Assembly: GCA_016867265.1 (NCBI GenBank) | Contig: VGJW01000019.1 | Coordinates: 1 to 64,000 of the forward strand | Reading direction: 5' to 3' | Length of the DNA stretch: 64,000 nucleotides | Source of the DNA: Candidatus Tanganyikabacteria bacterium | Lineage (GTDB): Bacteria > Cyanobacteriota > Sericytochromatia > S15B-MN24 > VGJW01 | Shown here: in pieces, positions 43,041 through 53,056 of the stretch | Numbering within the stretch: the first letter of the stretch is position 1 | How the letters are laid out: each line of letters opens with the position of its first letter | Notes under the pieces: generated by a model | What the model saw: only the letters and a program-made list of their open reading frames with translations | The model's database searches: none | Told to the model about the DNA's origin: nothing | Position numbers and translations under genes: made by a program

Positions 43041-44144
43041 TCAGGCCCCGGCAACTCCTGCGGCGTCCTCGGTGCGTCGCGCGACCTCCGCGTCAATCTC
43101 GCCCAGCAACGTGGGCAGCAAGTCGTCCTCGGCCAGGGTTGCCACGACCTCACCCTGCTTGAAGAGCACGCCACGCCCCTTGCCGAGGGCGATGCCCATG
43201 TCGGCCATGCGGCCCTCGCCCGGGCCATTGACGACACAGCCCATCACGGCGACGGCAAGAGGGACCTGCACCTTGGCCAGATGCTGCTCGACCTTCTCGG
43301 CCATCCCGATGAGGTCCCCTTCGCAACGACCGCACGACGGACAGGCCACGAGCGTAGCGCCGCGCTGGCGCAAGCCGAGGCTCTTGAGAATCTCCCAGCC
43401 CACGCGGACCTCTTCGACAGGATCGGCCGTCAGCGAAACGCGCAAGGTATCCCCGATGCCCAGCGAGAGCAGCGTGCCGAGGCCCACGGCGCTCTTGACG
43501 ATGCCGGCGGCTGGCGTCCCCGCCTCGGTGATGCCGATGTGGAACGGATGGTCGCAGCGATCGGCCAGCAGGCGATAGGCCGTGACGGCCACGACAGGAT
43601 CATGGCTCTTGAGACTGATCTTGACGTCGTGGAAATCCTCCTCGGCCAGGATCGCGAGATGACCCAGCGCGCTCTCGACCATCGCCTCGGGGGTCGGCCC
43701 CCCGAAGCGATCGATGAGTTCGGTCGCGAGCGAGCCCTGGTTGACGCCGATGCGAATCGGAATCGACCGTTCGCGGCACGCGGCCACCACTTGCCGCACG
43801 TGCTCGCGGCGGGGGATATTGCCCGGGTTCAGGCGGATGCAGGCGACCCCCTGCGAGATGGCCTCAAGCGCCAAACGGTAATCGAAGTGGATGTCGGCCA
43901 CCAGCGGGACACGCGAACGGGCGACGATGCCACCCAAGGCACGGGCCGCCTTCATGTCGGGCACAGCCACGCGAACGATATCGGCACCGGCATCGGCGAG
44001 GGCCGAAACGCCCTCGGCCGTGGCCTCGACATCCCGGGTATCCGAAATCGTCATGCTCTGCACGGCAATGGGCGCATCGCCACCGACCGGCACCTTGCCG
44101 ACATGAATCTGGCGCGTCTTGCGCCGGCTGAACAGCATGGTCAT
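43041..44144 (-). CDS. ispG: 4-hydroxy-3-methylbut-2-enyl diphosphate synthase
   Basis: [4Fe-4S] enzyme of the MEP isoprenoid pathway, about 367 residues. Cluster ligands are in CPSCGRC and in CVVNGPGEG, and GVNQGSL, VPLVADIHFDY and IRLNPGNI are conserved. The ATG at 44144 has an AGGAGCC site about 10 nt upstream; a longer in-frame start at 44237 overlaps dxr. It follows dxr directly, with 47 nt between; the protease gene rseP, often found here, is missing. Last gene of the rpsB operon. Confidence 0.94.
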   Translation of the reverse strand: MTMLFSRRKTRQIHVGKVPVGGDAPIAVQSMTISDTRDVEATAEGVSALADAGADIVRVAVPDMKAARALGGIVARSRVPLVADIHFDYRLALEAISQGVACIRLNPGNIPRREHVRQVVAACRERSIPIRIGVNQGSLATELIDRFGGPTPEAMVESALGHLAILAEEDFHDVKISLKSHDPVVAVTAYRLLADRCDHPFHIGITEAGTPAAGIVKSAVGLGTLLSLGIGDTLRVSLTADPVEEVRVGWEILKSLGLRQRGATLVACPSCGRCEGDLIGMAEKVEQHLAKVQVPLAVAVMGCVVNGPGEGRMADMGIALGKGRGVLFKQGEVVATLAEDDLLPTLLGEIDAEVARRTEDAAGVAGA

Positions 44145-44191
44145 CCGCTTGAGGCTCCTGATTCCCGAGGAAAGGGCCGGGAACCCGAATT

Positions 44192-45352
44192 TTAGCGGAT
44201 CGCGGACGTCATGGCCGCCGTTTCGGCCCGAGCCCAACGATCAAGCGCCCAGACATCGTCCTCAGTATGCAGATCGCACGGCTGATGACGCGCCATGACC
44301 GCCCGGACCATGGGCACGATGGCCCCGAACGGGATGTCGCCGGCAAGGAACCGCGCTGCCGCCACCTCGTTGGCCGCATTCAGGACGGCAGGCAGGCCGC
44401 GCCCGGCTCGACCGGCCTCGTAGCCCAGCGCCAAGGCGGGGTAGCGCGCCGGGTCGACGGCACGAAACTCCCACGAGGTCCAACTGCCGCCGGGCCACGG
44501 GCTCTCGGGACGGTCCGGATGCAGCAGGGCCACCTGGATCGGCATGCGCATGTCGGGTGGCCCCACCTGAGCCTTGACCGAGCCGTCCCGGAACTCGACG
44601 AGACCATGGATCGCGCTCTGGGGGTGAATCCGAACCTCTACACGATCCACGGGCAAGCCGAAAAGGATCTGGGCCTCGATGACCTCGAGCGCCTTGTTCA
44701 TCAGGTTGGCGCTGTCGACCGTAATCTTGCGCCCCATGGCCGGCCACGTCGGGTGGGCCAAGACCTGGTCGACGGTCGCCGTCGCCAGCTGGTCAACTGG
44801 CCTGTCACGCAGCGCGCCGCCAGAGGCCGTCAGCACGACCTTGCGCACGGCCTCGAGCGGTTCGCCGCGCAGGCACTGCCAAAGCGCGCTGTGCTCCGAG
44901 TCGACGGGCCAGAGTTCGGCATCCGGTGACCGGGCCAAGGCGCCCATCACCACATCCCCGGCCGCGACGAGCGTCTCCTTGTTCGCGAAGGCCACCTTGC
45001 GGCCCGCGCGGATGGCCGCAAGGGTGGGCGCGAGGCCCAGGGCCCCGCTGACGCCCACCAGAACGACATCGACATCGGGCGCCCCGGCCACCGCGACCAT
45101 GCCGGCAAGTCCGTGTCCGACGCTTCGCCCCACGGCAGCGGCCAGCAGGCTGGCCTCCGCTTCGTCGGCGACGGCCAGCGCAGCTCCCGGAAAGGTCTGG
45201 GCGAGGTCGCGCAGGGCGGCAACGTTGCTGCCGGCCGAAAGGCCCACGACTTCGAGACGATCAGGATGGGCGGCCACGACCTCGAGTGCCTGCCGCCCGA
45301 TGGAGCCCGTCGCTCCCAAGATGACCACGCGACGCCTTGTGGACAGCGTCAT
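44192..45352 (-). CDS. dxr: 1-deoxy-D-xylulose 5-phosphate reductoisomerase
   Basis: Second enzyme of the MEP pathway, 386 residues, converting DXP to MEP with NADPH. The NADPH loop GATGSIGRQ is at 13-21, and NKETLV, PVDSEHSALWQCL, LTASGGALRD, WPAMGRKITVDSA and FHVILNAANEVA-like sequence (AVLNAANEVAAARF) are diagnostic. The start overlaps the cdsA stop by 1 nt (TGATG). ispG follows, so two enzymes of one pathway are made together. Confidence 0.96.
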   Translation of the reverse strand: MTLSTRRRVVILGATGSIGRQALEVVAAHPDRLEVVGLSAGSNVAALRDLAQTFPGAALAVADEAEASLLAAAVGRSVGHGLAGMVAVAGAPDVDVVLVGVSGALGLAPTLAAIRAGRKVAFANKETLVAAGDVVMGALARSPDAELWPVDSEHSALWQCLRGEPLEAVRKVVLTASGGALRDRPVDQLATATVDQVLAHPTWPAMGRKITVDSANLMNKALEVIEAQILFGLPVDRVEVRIHPQSAIHGLVEFRDGSVKAQVGPPDMRMPIQVALLHPDRPESPWPGGSWTSWEFRAVDPARYPALALGYEAGRAGRGLPAVLNAANEVAAARFLAGDIPFGAIVPMVRAVMARHQPCDLHTEDDVWALDRWARAETAAMTSAIR

Positions 45353-46386
45353 CAGCGGACGGCCCCGACCATCAAAGGCCAGAAGAAGAGCACGAACCAG
45401 AACGCGACGGCCCCCGAAAGGAGGTAGCCGTCCACGCGGTCCAGCATGCCTCCGTGGCCTGGAATCAGCTCGGCGGCGTCACGGCGGCCAACGTCGCGCT
45501 TCAGCAGGCTCTCCGAGAGATCGCTGACTTGCGCGGTGATGGCCACGACGACGGCAAACAGAGCGATGCAGAGAGGATCGGCGAGATTCTCGGCGGTGGG
45601 ACCACCGGGCCAGACACGCGCGAGGGCAGCGATGCCGAGAGCACCCAGTACGGCCGTGAAGATGCCACCCATGGCCCCTTCGATGGTCTTGCGAGGCGAC
45701 AACGGCCCAATCAGGGGATGCCGGCCCAGAAACTTGCCGAAGAAGAAGCCGCCGGAGTCCGATCCGATGACGACGGCAAAGAACATCAGCGTGATCCAGA
45801 GACCGTGGGGATAGCCCTGAAGCGCCTCGATGAGGACGCCCGGACCGAGCACATCCTCGAGGTCCCGCGCACCCGGGTCGAACTTGCGCAGCATCAGGAT
45901 GAAACTGGGCATCCAACCGCAGTAGAGAATACCGAGTGCCGTTGTGGCCACGTCGGCGATCGAGGCCATGTCGGCGCGGTCCTCGGGGGCCTCGGGCAGC
46001 TCGAGGCGTGGCATCTGCCGATACCAGGGGGCACCGCGCATGATCAGCGCGAAGAAGCACAGGATGATCGAGACGGCGACGAACATGCCGTGGTAGCGCG
46101 TGCCCGTCTGGTCCGTGAGGACCATGATGGCCAGCGCCGAAACCGTTGCCAGGCGTGTGGCCGGTCGGTAGCCCTTGGCCTCGACCAGCTCGAAGTATTC
46201 ACGGCACGAGAACCACGCGAGCACCAGCAGCAAGGCAAGCAACCAAGGCCCCCCCAAGGTCACGAAGGCGATCGCGAGGACCGCCGCCAACAGGCCGAAG
46301 ACCACGCGCTTGCGGAACTTGGCCCGATCCCGGATGCCTACGGGCTCGCGTGGACCTTCGCCGGCAAGGGCCTGTTCAGCTTCCAC
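45352..46386 (-). CDS. cdsA: Phosphatidate cytidylyltransferase
   Basis: Integral membrane enzyme of 344 residues that makes CDP-diacylglycerol for phospholipid synthesis. Eight or so hydrophobic segments are visible. The C-terminal signature SESLLKRDVGRRDAAELIPGHGGMLDRVD spans the Mg2+-binding region. It is longer than the common 270-300 residues because of a basic N-terminal tail and an extra loop (about 125-165). Its start overlaps the small upstream orf by 11 nt, and dxr overlaps its stop by 1 nt. Confidence 0.94.
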   Translation of the reverse strand: MEAEQALAGEGPREPVGIRDRAKFRKRVVFGLLAAVLAIAFVTLGGPWLLALLLVLAWFSCREYFELVEAKGYRPATRLATVSALAIMVLTDQTGTRYHGMFVAVSIILCFFALIMRGAPWYRQMPRLELPEAPEDRADMASIADVATTALGILYCGWMPSFILMLRKFDPGARDLEDVLGPGVLIEALQGYPHGLWITLMFFAVVIGSDSGGFFFGKFLGRHPLIGPLSPRKTIEGAMGGIFTAVLGALGIAALARVWPGGPTAENLADPLCIALFAVVVAITAQVSDLSESLLKRDVGRRDAAELIPGHGGMLDRVDGYLLSGAVAFWFVLFFWPLMVGAVR

Positions 46387-46651
46387 GGTTCGACTCCTCG
46401 GGTCGGCGATGACGGTCTGGAGGCAGGGCGTCCGGATGTCCCGGCGTCACGTCGAGGCGCCAGCCCGGGCCTTCTTTCGTCAGCTTGACGATGCGCCACT
46501 CCGGATCCGCACCCGAAGGCGTCCGATCCCCGATCTGGCGGACAATCGCGCGCGGTGCCACGCGCACGACAACCCTGTGAGGTCGACCTTCCAGCCAGCC
46601 CGCCGCATCCTTCAGGCGCGCACCCACGAACCGCTCCGATTCCGGGCGCAC
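46376..46651 (-). CDS. Small conserved-position hypothetical protein (orf91)
   Basis: Not recognised. The 91-residue product begins with GTG (overlapping the frr TAG stop by 1 nt) and ends 11 nt inside cdsA, so it is translationally coupled on both sides. It is basic and looks like a compact alpha/beta protein (RPHRVVVRVAPRAIVRQIGD, EWRIVKLTKEGPGWRLDV). High third-position GC matches its neighbours. In many bacteria uppS occupies this slot between frr and cdsA; this product has no resemblance to UppS. Confidence 0.65.
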   Translation of the reverse strand: MRPESERFVGARLKDAAGWLEGRPHRVVVRVAPRAIVRQIGDRTPSGADPEWRIVKLTKEGPGWRLDVTPGHPDALPPDRHRRPEESNRGS

Positions 46652-47241
46652 TAGATCTCCAGGATCTCGGCTTCCTTGGCCGCGACCAGGCGATCGATGT
46701 CCGCCGTGGTGCGGTCGGTCAGCTTCTGCAGCTGGTCCTGAAGCGCTTTGGATTGGTCCTGCGTCAGTTCGCCCTTCTTTTCGAGAGCCTTGACCCTATC
46801 GTTCTCGTCACGCCTGACATTGCGGACGACGACCTTGCCCTCCTCGGCTTCGCGCTTGGCAATCTTGACCAGCTCGCGACGACGCTCCTCGGTCGGGGGC
46901 GGGAAGACCAGACGCAGATTCTGGCCGTCATTACCCGGATTGATGCCCAGGTCAGACTTCTGGATGGCCTTCTCGATGGCCGACAAGGCCGTCCTGTCAT
47001 AAGGCGTAATCAGCAAGGTGCGCGCATCCGGCGAGCTTATGGTGGCCATCTGTTTCACGGGCGTAGGGGTGCCGTAGTACTCGGCCTCGATCCGGTCCAG
47101 CAGAGCAGGCACGGCGCGACCGCTCCGAATGGACGCCAGCTCGTGCACGACACGATCGACGGCCTTGCGCATGCGACCCTCGGCCTCGGACACGAGGACG
47201 GCCCCGCCGACGCCCTCGGGCCTCTTTTCATCCTTGGCCAT
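46651..47241 (-). CDS. frr: Ribosome recycling factor
   Basis: RRF of 196 residues, acting with EF-G to split post-termination ribosomes. [40 protein letters not shown] and [21 protein letters not shown] are characteristic. About ten extra residues precede the usual start. Its ATG (47241) lies 14 nt inside the 3' end of pyrH, and its stop overlaps orf91, so translation is coupled. Confidence 0.96.
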   Translation of the reverse strand: MAKDEKRPEGVGGAVLVSEAEGRMRKAVDRVVHELASIRSGRAVPALLDRIEAEYYGTPTPVKQMATISSPDARTLLITPYDRTALSAIEKAIQKSDLGINPGNDGQNLRLVFPPPTEERRRELVKIAKREAEEGKVVVRNVRRDENDRVKALEKKGELTQDQSKALQDQLQKLTDRTTADIDRLVAAKEAEILEI

Positions 47242-48022
47242 GACCACCTCCCGGACCTTCCGGCCCGGCCTCCGAGACCATCGTGCCGATGGGCTCGCCA
47301 CGAACCACGCGTGCGATATTGCCGTCCACCGACATGTCGAAGACCACGATGGGCATGCCCGTGTCGCGACACAACGAGAAGGCGGTGGCATCCATGACCT
47401 TGAGGTCGCGGGCCAGCACTTCCCGGAAGGAAACGTGGTCGTAGCGGACCGCATCAGGATGCTTGCGGGGATCGGCATCATAGATGCCGTCGACCTTGGT
47501 CGCCTTGAGAAGGACCTCGGCCCCGATCTCGGCGGCACGCAGGGCAGCGGCCGTGTCGGTCGTGAAGTACGGATTGCCCGTACCCGCAGCAAAGATCACG
47601 ACCCGCCCCTTCTCCAGGTGGCGGACAGCCCGCCGGCGAATGAAGGGCTCGGCGACCTCGTGCATCGCGATGGCACTCTGGACGCGGGTACGGACACCCA
47701 CCTTCTCGAGGCCGTCCTGCAGCGCCAGGCAGTTCATGACGGTGGCAAGCATGCCCATGTAGTCGGCCGTAGAGCGATCCATCCCTGTGGCTGACGCCGC
47801 CAGACCACGGAAGATATTGCCACCACCCACGACCAGAGCCACTTCGACGTCGTCGGCACGCAGCTCAGCAACCTCGCGGGCCAGTTGGCCGATAACTGCC
47901 GGATCGATGCCGTAGCCCTGAGCGCCCATGAGGGCCTCACCCGAGAGCTTGAGCAGGATACGCCTGTACCGGCAACCCCGAGCGGCAGGATCCGGCGTGG
48001 TCAATGGCCCGGTCCCCAGCAC
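47228..48022 (-). CDS. pyrH: Uridylate kinase
   Basis: UMP kinase of about 264 residues. [63 protein letters not shown] and [14 protein letters not shown] are family hallmarks. The GTG at 48022 begins 1 nt after the tsf stop and adds about 20 residues to the conserved core; a TTG a few codons later is also possible. An earlier in-frame ATG at 48091 falls inside tsf and is unlikely. Confidence 0.95.
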   Translation of the reverse strand: MLGTGPLTTPDPAARGCRYRRILLKLSGEALMGAQGYGIDPAVIGQLAREVAELRADDVEVALVVGGGNIFRGLAASATGMDRSTADYMGMLATVMNCLALQDGLEKVGVRTRVQSAIAMHEVAEPFIRRRAVRHLEKGRVVIFAAGTGNPYFTTDTAAALRAAEIGAEVLLKATKVDGIYDADPRKHPDAVRYDHVSFREVLARDLKVMDATAFSLCRDTGMPIVVFDMSVDGNIARVVRGEPIGTMVSEAGPEGPGGGHGQG

Positions 48023-48023
48023 G

Positions 48024-48689
<666 letters not shown>

Positions 48690-48721
48690 GTCATCACCTC
48701 AAAGCAAAAAGGGAATGGCCC

Positions 48722-48727
48722 ATGATA
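48722..48727 (-). promoter_or_regulatory. Putative internal promoter -10 box before tsf
   Basis: TGCTATCAT on the minus strand, 32 nt before the tsf start. It lies just downstream of the rpsB-tsf hairpin and resembles the TTTGCTATSAT boxes of glgP and the sugar transporter. Confidence 0.4.
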
Positions 48728-48732
48728 GCACG

Positions 48733-48763
48733 GCGGGGGCCGCGCCACAGGCGCGACCCCCGC
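48733..48763 (-). terminator. Hairpin between rpsB and tsf
   Basis: A 14-bp stem with one C-A mismatch and a 3-nt loop (ACA), 19 nt after the rpsB stop. A CCCTTTTTGC tract comes only after a further 22 nt, so it may act as a partial terminator that lowers tsf relative to rpsB. Confidence 0.55.
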
Positions 48764-48781
48764 TGTCGACCCGGATCGGGA

Positions 48782-49558
48782 TCAGCCGACCTGCGCAGGC
48801 TCCGCCTCGGCTCCGGAGGCATCCTCATCGCCGGTCAGCTCGGCGGGGATACCGCCGCCGTGGGGCGCATACTGCTCGCCCTGACGACCCTCGATGACCG
48901 CATTGGCGATGGCACCGGTGATCAGCTTGACGGAGCGGATGGCGTCATCGTTCGCAGGGATGATCCAGTCGACTTGGTCGGGGTCGCAGTTGGTGTCGAC
49001 CATCGCCACGACGGGAATGCCCAGGCGGCGTGCCTCGGCAACGGCGATGTGCTCCTTGTTGGTGTCGACGATGTAGACGATGTCCGGGCGGCGGGACAGG
49101 CCCTTGATGCCGCCGAGGATGCGCTCGAGCTTGGTGATTTCCTTCTCGAGGAGGATGACTTCCTTCTTGGGCAGGCGCTCGAAGGTGCCGTCGGCCCGCT
49201 TGGACTCGAGGTCACGGAGGCGGGCAAGCCGCTTCTCGATGGTCGCCCAGTTGGTCAGCATGCCGCCCAGCCAGCGAACATTGATGAAGTGCATGTTGCA
49301 GCGCTCGGCCTCCTCGCGAATGCACTCCTGAGCCTGCTTCTTGGTGCCGACGAAAACGACCTGCTTGCCGGCCGCGACCGAGGTCTGCACGAAGCGGTAG
49401 GCCGCGTCGAGCATCTTCGAGGTCTTGCGCAGGTCGATGATGTAGATGCCGCTCTTCTCATCATGGATGAAAGGACGCATCTTGGGGTTCCATCGACGGG
49501 TCTGGTGACCGAAGTGGACGCCCGCCTCGAGCAGGGACTTGATGGACGTGGTGGACAC
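48782..49558 (-). CDS. rpsB: 30S ribosomal protein S2
   Basis: S2 of 258 residues. [60 protein letters not shown] and [19 protein letters not shown] are textbook. The C-terminal tail is acidic and variable. The GTG at 49558 has AGGAG 8 nt upstream; the frame continues upstream to 49612 without conservation. First gene of the operon rpsB-tsf-pyrH-frr-orf91-cdsA-dxr-ispG, with a leader of about 140 nt. Confidence 0.97.
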   Translation of the reverse strand: MSTTSIKSLLEAGVHFGHQTRRWNPKMRPFIHDEKSGIYIIDLRKTSKMLDAAYRFVQTSVAAGKQVVFVGTKKQAQECIREEAERCNMHFINVRWLGGMLTNWATIEKRLARLRDLESKRADGTFERLPKKEVILLEKEITKLERILGGIKGLSRRPDIVYIVDTNKEHIAVAEARRLGIPVVAMVDTNCDPDQVDWIIPANDDAIRSVKLITGAIANAVIEGRQGEQYAPHGGGIPAELTGDEDASGAEAEPAQVG

Positions 49559-49701
49559 GTGTGCGGCTCCTGTTGGGCCCGCGGGGCCCGGCTTGTCCTC
49601 CGCCACCTTCAACCCGTCGTCGGCCCGTTTCCGGGAGCCCGCGTCCAGTCCGGTGGCGTGCGTGATGTCCGCGGCCGAAAGCTAGGAGACCGCGGAGCGT
49701 C

Positions 49702-49707
49702 ATCATA
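49702..49707 (-). promoter_or_regulatory. Putative -10 box of rpsB operon
   Basis: Minus-strand TATGAT, with TTGCTC 18 nt upstream as a possible -35. The 251-bp gap between rpsB and the next gene holds this box and an rpsB leader; I see no recognised riboswitch or S2-binding structure in it. Confidence 0.45.
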
Positions 49708-49809
49708 CGCCACGCCGTGACAGGGGAGCAAGGACGCCGCCGCGGAGTGTGGCCCGGCGTCCCGAGGGGTACATGGCCGCCATCGCCCCGTGGCGGGAAA
49801 GGGATACCG

Positions 49810-50220
49810 ATGCCTGTCGTTTCCACCACCCTGTTCGAAAGCGTCGAAGTCGACATCTCGAACAACAAGCAACTTTTCATCCACCCCATCCACCGCGTCG
49901 TCGCCGAGACCTTCCCCGTGAACCTCGACCTGGTCGTGCTGAGCTCCCTCTACGACCTGAAGCCAGGCAAGTACAGCTGCAAGCACGCGGTGCTCTCGCC
50001 CAACAAGAAGGAGCGCCTGGCCGAGTTCGAGCACGCCGCCGTCGGCATCGACAGCGAGGGAGGCGGCGTCGGCTTCCGGACCGGCTTCGAGGACCTCTAC
50101 ATCGAAGGTCCCGGACGCTACTGGGTGCGGGCCGAGATCTCCGGAGGCATCAAGGCCGAGGACATCCTGATCCGCATCGAGGCGCGCAAGGGTGCCGGCC
50201 GCCTCAACATGAAGGGCTGA
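49810..50220 (+). CDS. Hypothetical protein
   Basis: Not recognised with confidence. The 136-residue product has no signal peptide, with long beta-strands (SVEVDISNNKQLFIHPIHRVVAETFPVNLDLVVLSSLY) and a C-terminal strand pair ending RIEARKG. The pattern is like small beta-sandwich proteins that carry names such as DUF6941, but this is only a loose resemblance. GGGAAAGGGAT precedes the ATG. It lies upstream of murA by 125 nt and could be co-transcribed. Confidence 0.6.
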   Translation: MPVVSTTLFESVEVDISNNKQLFIHPIHRVVAETFPVNLDLVVLSSLYDLKPGKYSCKHAVLSPNKKERLAEFEHAAVGIDSEGGGVGFRTGFEDLYIEGPGRYWVRAEISGGIKAEDILIRIEARKGAGRLNMKG

Positions 50221-50345
50221 GCCCGGGCTTCGCGACCGGGCCGTCTGGTACACTGCCGGACCATAAGGGCCGTGCGGCTGTCACTGTACGCCGTGCCCGC
50301 GCCGCGCAAGATGGGGTCATCCCCAGCCCCCCGGAGTCTCAACCC

Positions 50346-51620
50346 TTGGAAGCCATCCTGATCGAAGGCGGTCAACCCCTCGTCGGCACCCTCGCCGTCA
50401 GTGGGGCCAAGAACACGGCCCTCGCCCTGCTCGCGGCCACCTTGTGCGCCTCGGGCACGACGGTACTCGAGAATGTGCCCGAGCTCGCCGACGTTCAGGT
50501 GATGCTCGAGGTGCTAACCAGCATCGGGGTCAAGGTCCAGCGGCAACACGACGGCATCGCGCTCGATGCATCGGTCCTGACCAGCCACACGACACCTTAC
50601 GACCTCGTGACCCGCATGCGGGCCTCGTTCTTCGTGCTGGGCCCCATCCTCGCGCGGCTCGGCCAGGCCCGGATCCCGCTGCCCGGTGGCTGCGCCATCG
50701 GTTCGCGGCCGGTGGACCTGCACCTAAAGGGGCTTCGCGCCCTGGGTGCCGAGGTCGCCATCGAGCACGGCTATGCCATCGCCAAGGCGGACAAGCTTGT
50801 CGGCGCCGCCATCTACCTCGACTACCCCTCCGTGGGTGCCACCGAGACCATCATGATGGCCGCTGCCCTGGCCGAGGGCACCACCACCCTGACCAACGGT
50901 GCCCAGGAACCCGAAATCGTCGATCTGGCCGAGTTGCTGACGGCCATGGGCGCCCGCATCGAAGGCGCCGGGACCGAGTGCATGCGCATCGAGGGACGTC
51001 CCGACCTGGTCGGGGTCCGACACCGCTGCATCGGCGACCGCATCGAGGCCGGGACGTTCATGATTGCGGCGGCAGCGACCCGTGGCGACCTGACGCTGGT
51101 CGGCATCCGCCCCGAGCACGTGGCTTCGCTATCCGGCAAGCTGCAGGAGATGGGCGTGAGCGTGACGTGGACCGCCCCCGAAGCCTTGCGGGTGCAGGCG
51201 ACCGGCGAACTGACGCCCATCGATGTCCGGACGTTGCCTTTCCCGGGCTTCCCCACGGACCTGCAGGCCCAGACGATGGCCCTGCTCGCCATGACGCCCG
51301 GGACCTCGATGCTGACGGAAACGGTCTTCGAAAACCGCTTCCTTCACGTGGACGAGCTATTGCGGATGGGCGCCAACATCAAGACCGAAGGCAACTGCGC
51401 CGTCATCCAGGGTGTCCGCCCGCTGACCGGCGCCCCCGTGCGGGCCACCGACCTCCGGGCCGGTGCGGCACTGGTCGTCGCGGGCCTTGCCGCGCGGGGC
51501 ACGACCCAGATCACGGGCGTGCACCACATCGACCGCGGCTACGAGCGCCTCGAGGAGAAGCTCATCTCCGTCGGTGCCCGCATCACGCGTTCCGGGGTCG
51601 GAGAGACCGCCAAGCCTTGA
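50346..51620 (+). CDS. murA: UDP-N-acetylglucosamine 1-carboxyvinyltransferase
   Basis: First committed enzyme of peptidoglycan synthesis, 424 residues. SGAKNTALALLAA (Lys22, Asn23), the reactive Cys116 in LPGGCAIGSRPVDLHLKGL, and FPTDLQAQTMALL and TETVFENRFLHVDEL are conserved. Because Cys116 is kept, it should be fosfomycin-sensitive in principle. The start is TTG (50346) behind GGAG; no ATG or GTG fits the conserved N-terminus. The downstream glycosidase gene overlaps its stop (TTGA). Confidence 0.96.
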   Translation: MEAILIEGGQPLVGTLAVSGAKNTALALLAATLCASGTTVLENVPELADVQVMLEVLTSIGVKVQRQHDGIALDASVLTSHTTPYDLVTRMRASFFVLGPILARLGQARIPLPGGCAIGSRPVDLHLKGLRALGAEVAIEHGYAIAKADKLVGAAIYLDYPSVGATETIMMAAALAEGTTTLTNGAQEPEIVDLAELLTAMGARIEGAGTECMRIEGRPDLVGVRHRCIGDRIEAGTFMIAAAATRGDLTLVGIRPEHVASLSGKLQEMGVSVTWTAPEALRVQATGELTPIDVRTLPFPGFPTDLQAQTMALLAMTPGTSMLTETVFENRFLHVDELLRMGANIKTEGNCAVIQGVRPLTGAPVRATDLRAGAALVVAGLAARGTTQITGVHHIDRGYERLEEKLISVGARITRSGVGETAKP

Positions 51621-53056
51621 CGAGGCCGTCCGGCAGGACGCTGCTCCTGCTCTGCGCGGGCAGTCTTCTGGGCCTCGGTGCCGGCAAGGCTCGCCCCGCC
51701 CCCGAACCGCTGGTCGTCGGCACCTGGCGCGATGCCGGGACGCTGGCGATGCGCCTGAAATGGCGACCAGGCTCGCGACCGGCAGCCCTCGACGTGGCGC
51801 CCCTGCCCGAAGGCCTGCAGATCCGGCTGCGCCCCGTCCCGACCCGATGGGCTCCGGGGCCCCGCGAAACCGGGGACCCGTTGCTGCCCGTCGTGGCGAC
51901 GGCAACTTCCGACCAGGGTCTCATTGTGGGCGTGCCGTGGCCCTACGCCATGCCCTTCGAGGCCAAGGAGGACAAGGACGGTCTGACGGTCGTGCTGCGC
52001 AAGGTCTTCGACAAGGTGGCCACCCGCAGCCTCTCTCCCGGCATCACGCTCGTCGAGGAGGAGCGTGGACGCGACGAGGGACGGCAGCGGACCTTCGTAC
52101 TTCTGGCCGAGCCGGGTGCAGCACATTTGCGCTTGCTCAACCGGCAAGGGACCCGGCTCGAGTCCACCGGCACCCTGGCACGCCGCCACGCCCCGCTCGC
52201 GGCCGTCAACGGAGGATTCTTCAGCCCGAGGGACGGGATCGCCCTGGGGCTCGTCCAGCAGGACAACCGCATCGTGTCGGGTCCCATCCATGCCCGGTCG
52301 GCGCTGCACCTGGCCGGAAACCGCAGCACCGTGGCACGTGCCTCGGTCCAGCCCTGGGTCCTGCTTCCCGGCGGTGAAAGCGCCGAGGTTGACCAAGTGA
52401 ATGTCCTGCCGGCCGCTGCCGACGGGCTCAGCCTCTTTCGCGCGCCTTGGAACACCCGCAGCGGGACGCGAGGAGACGACGACAGCGTCGAACTGGCCGT
52501 TTCGCAGGATGGCATCGTCCTGGGCGTCGGCCAGCGCGACATGGGCTTGCCGCCGGGAGGCTGGATCCTGCACGCACGGGGCGTTCGGGCAGCATGGCTC
52601 GCCTCGCGCGCCAAGCGCGGTGCCGTACTGAACCTGCACGAGCCCACGACCGAATTCTGGGGCATGGGGGGCGACGCCCTGGGCGCCGGGCCCGAACTGG
52701 TCCGGGACGGACAGGTCCAGGTCGGCCAGGATGAGCGCTTCCGGCCGGACATCATGCGAGGCCGCCATGCACGGACCGCAGCCGGCTTCGGCAAGGACGG
52801 CTCGATCATCCTGCTGGCGACCGGGCAGGACCGACCGGGCGACCTCGGCATGACGCTCGACGAGACCGCCGCCACGTTGGTCCGCTGGGGAGCCCGGCAA
52901 GGCCTCAATCTGGACGGGGGGACCTCCACGACCCTTTGGACGCCGAACGGGACGCTCGTGGGCCAGCGGCCCGAGCGTCCCGTTGCCAACGCCGTCGGCT
53001 TGTTTGCCGGGGGTTACGGTCAGTTCCGCGAGGTCATCGAGGGCACGGCCCCGTAG
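51617..53056 (+). CDS. Phosphodiester glycosidase (NAGPA) family protein
   Basis: Exported protein of about 479 residues. The signal peptide (LLLLCAGSLLGLGAGKARP) is followed by a Pro-rich region and a C-terminal NAGPA domain (DUF2233) with PLAAVNGGFFSPRDG, LNLDGGTSTTLW and ANAVGLF. Such enzymes cleave sugar-phosphodiester links in wall polymers or exopolysaccharides. It begins with TTG, overlapping the murA stop by 4 nt, so it is coupled to peptidoglycan synthesis. The 3' end overlaps the convergent propeller gene by 37 nt. Confidence 0.85.
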   Translation: MTRPSGRTLLLLCAGSLLGLGAGKARPAPEPLVVGTWRDAGTLAMRLKWRPGSRPAALDVAPLPEGLQIRLRPVPTRWAPGPRETGDPLLPVVATATSDQGLIVGVPWPYAMPFEAKEDKDGLTVVLRKVFDKVATRSLSPGITLVEEERGRDEGRQRTFVLLAEPGAAHLRLLNRQGTRLESTGTLARRHAPLAAVNGGFFSPRDGIALGLVQQDNRIVSGPIHARSALHLAGNRSTVARASVQPWVLLPGGESAEVDQVNVLPAAADGLSLFRAPWNTRSGTRGDDDSVELAVSQDGIVLGVGQRDMGLPPGGWILHARGVRAAWLASRAKRGAVLNLHEPTTEFWGMGGDALGAGPELVRDGQVQVGQDERFRPDIMRGRHARTAAGFGKDGSIILLATGQDRPGDLGMTLDETAATLVRWGARQGLNLDGGTSTTLWTPNGTLVGQRPERPVANAVGLFAGGYGQFREVIEGTAP

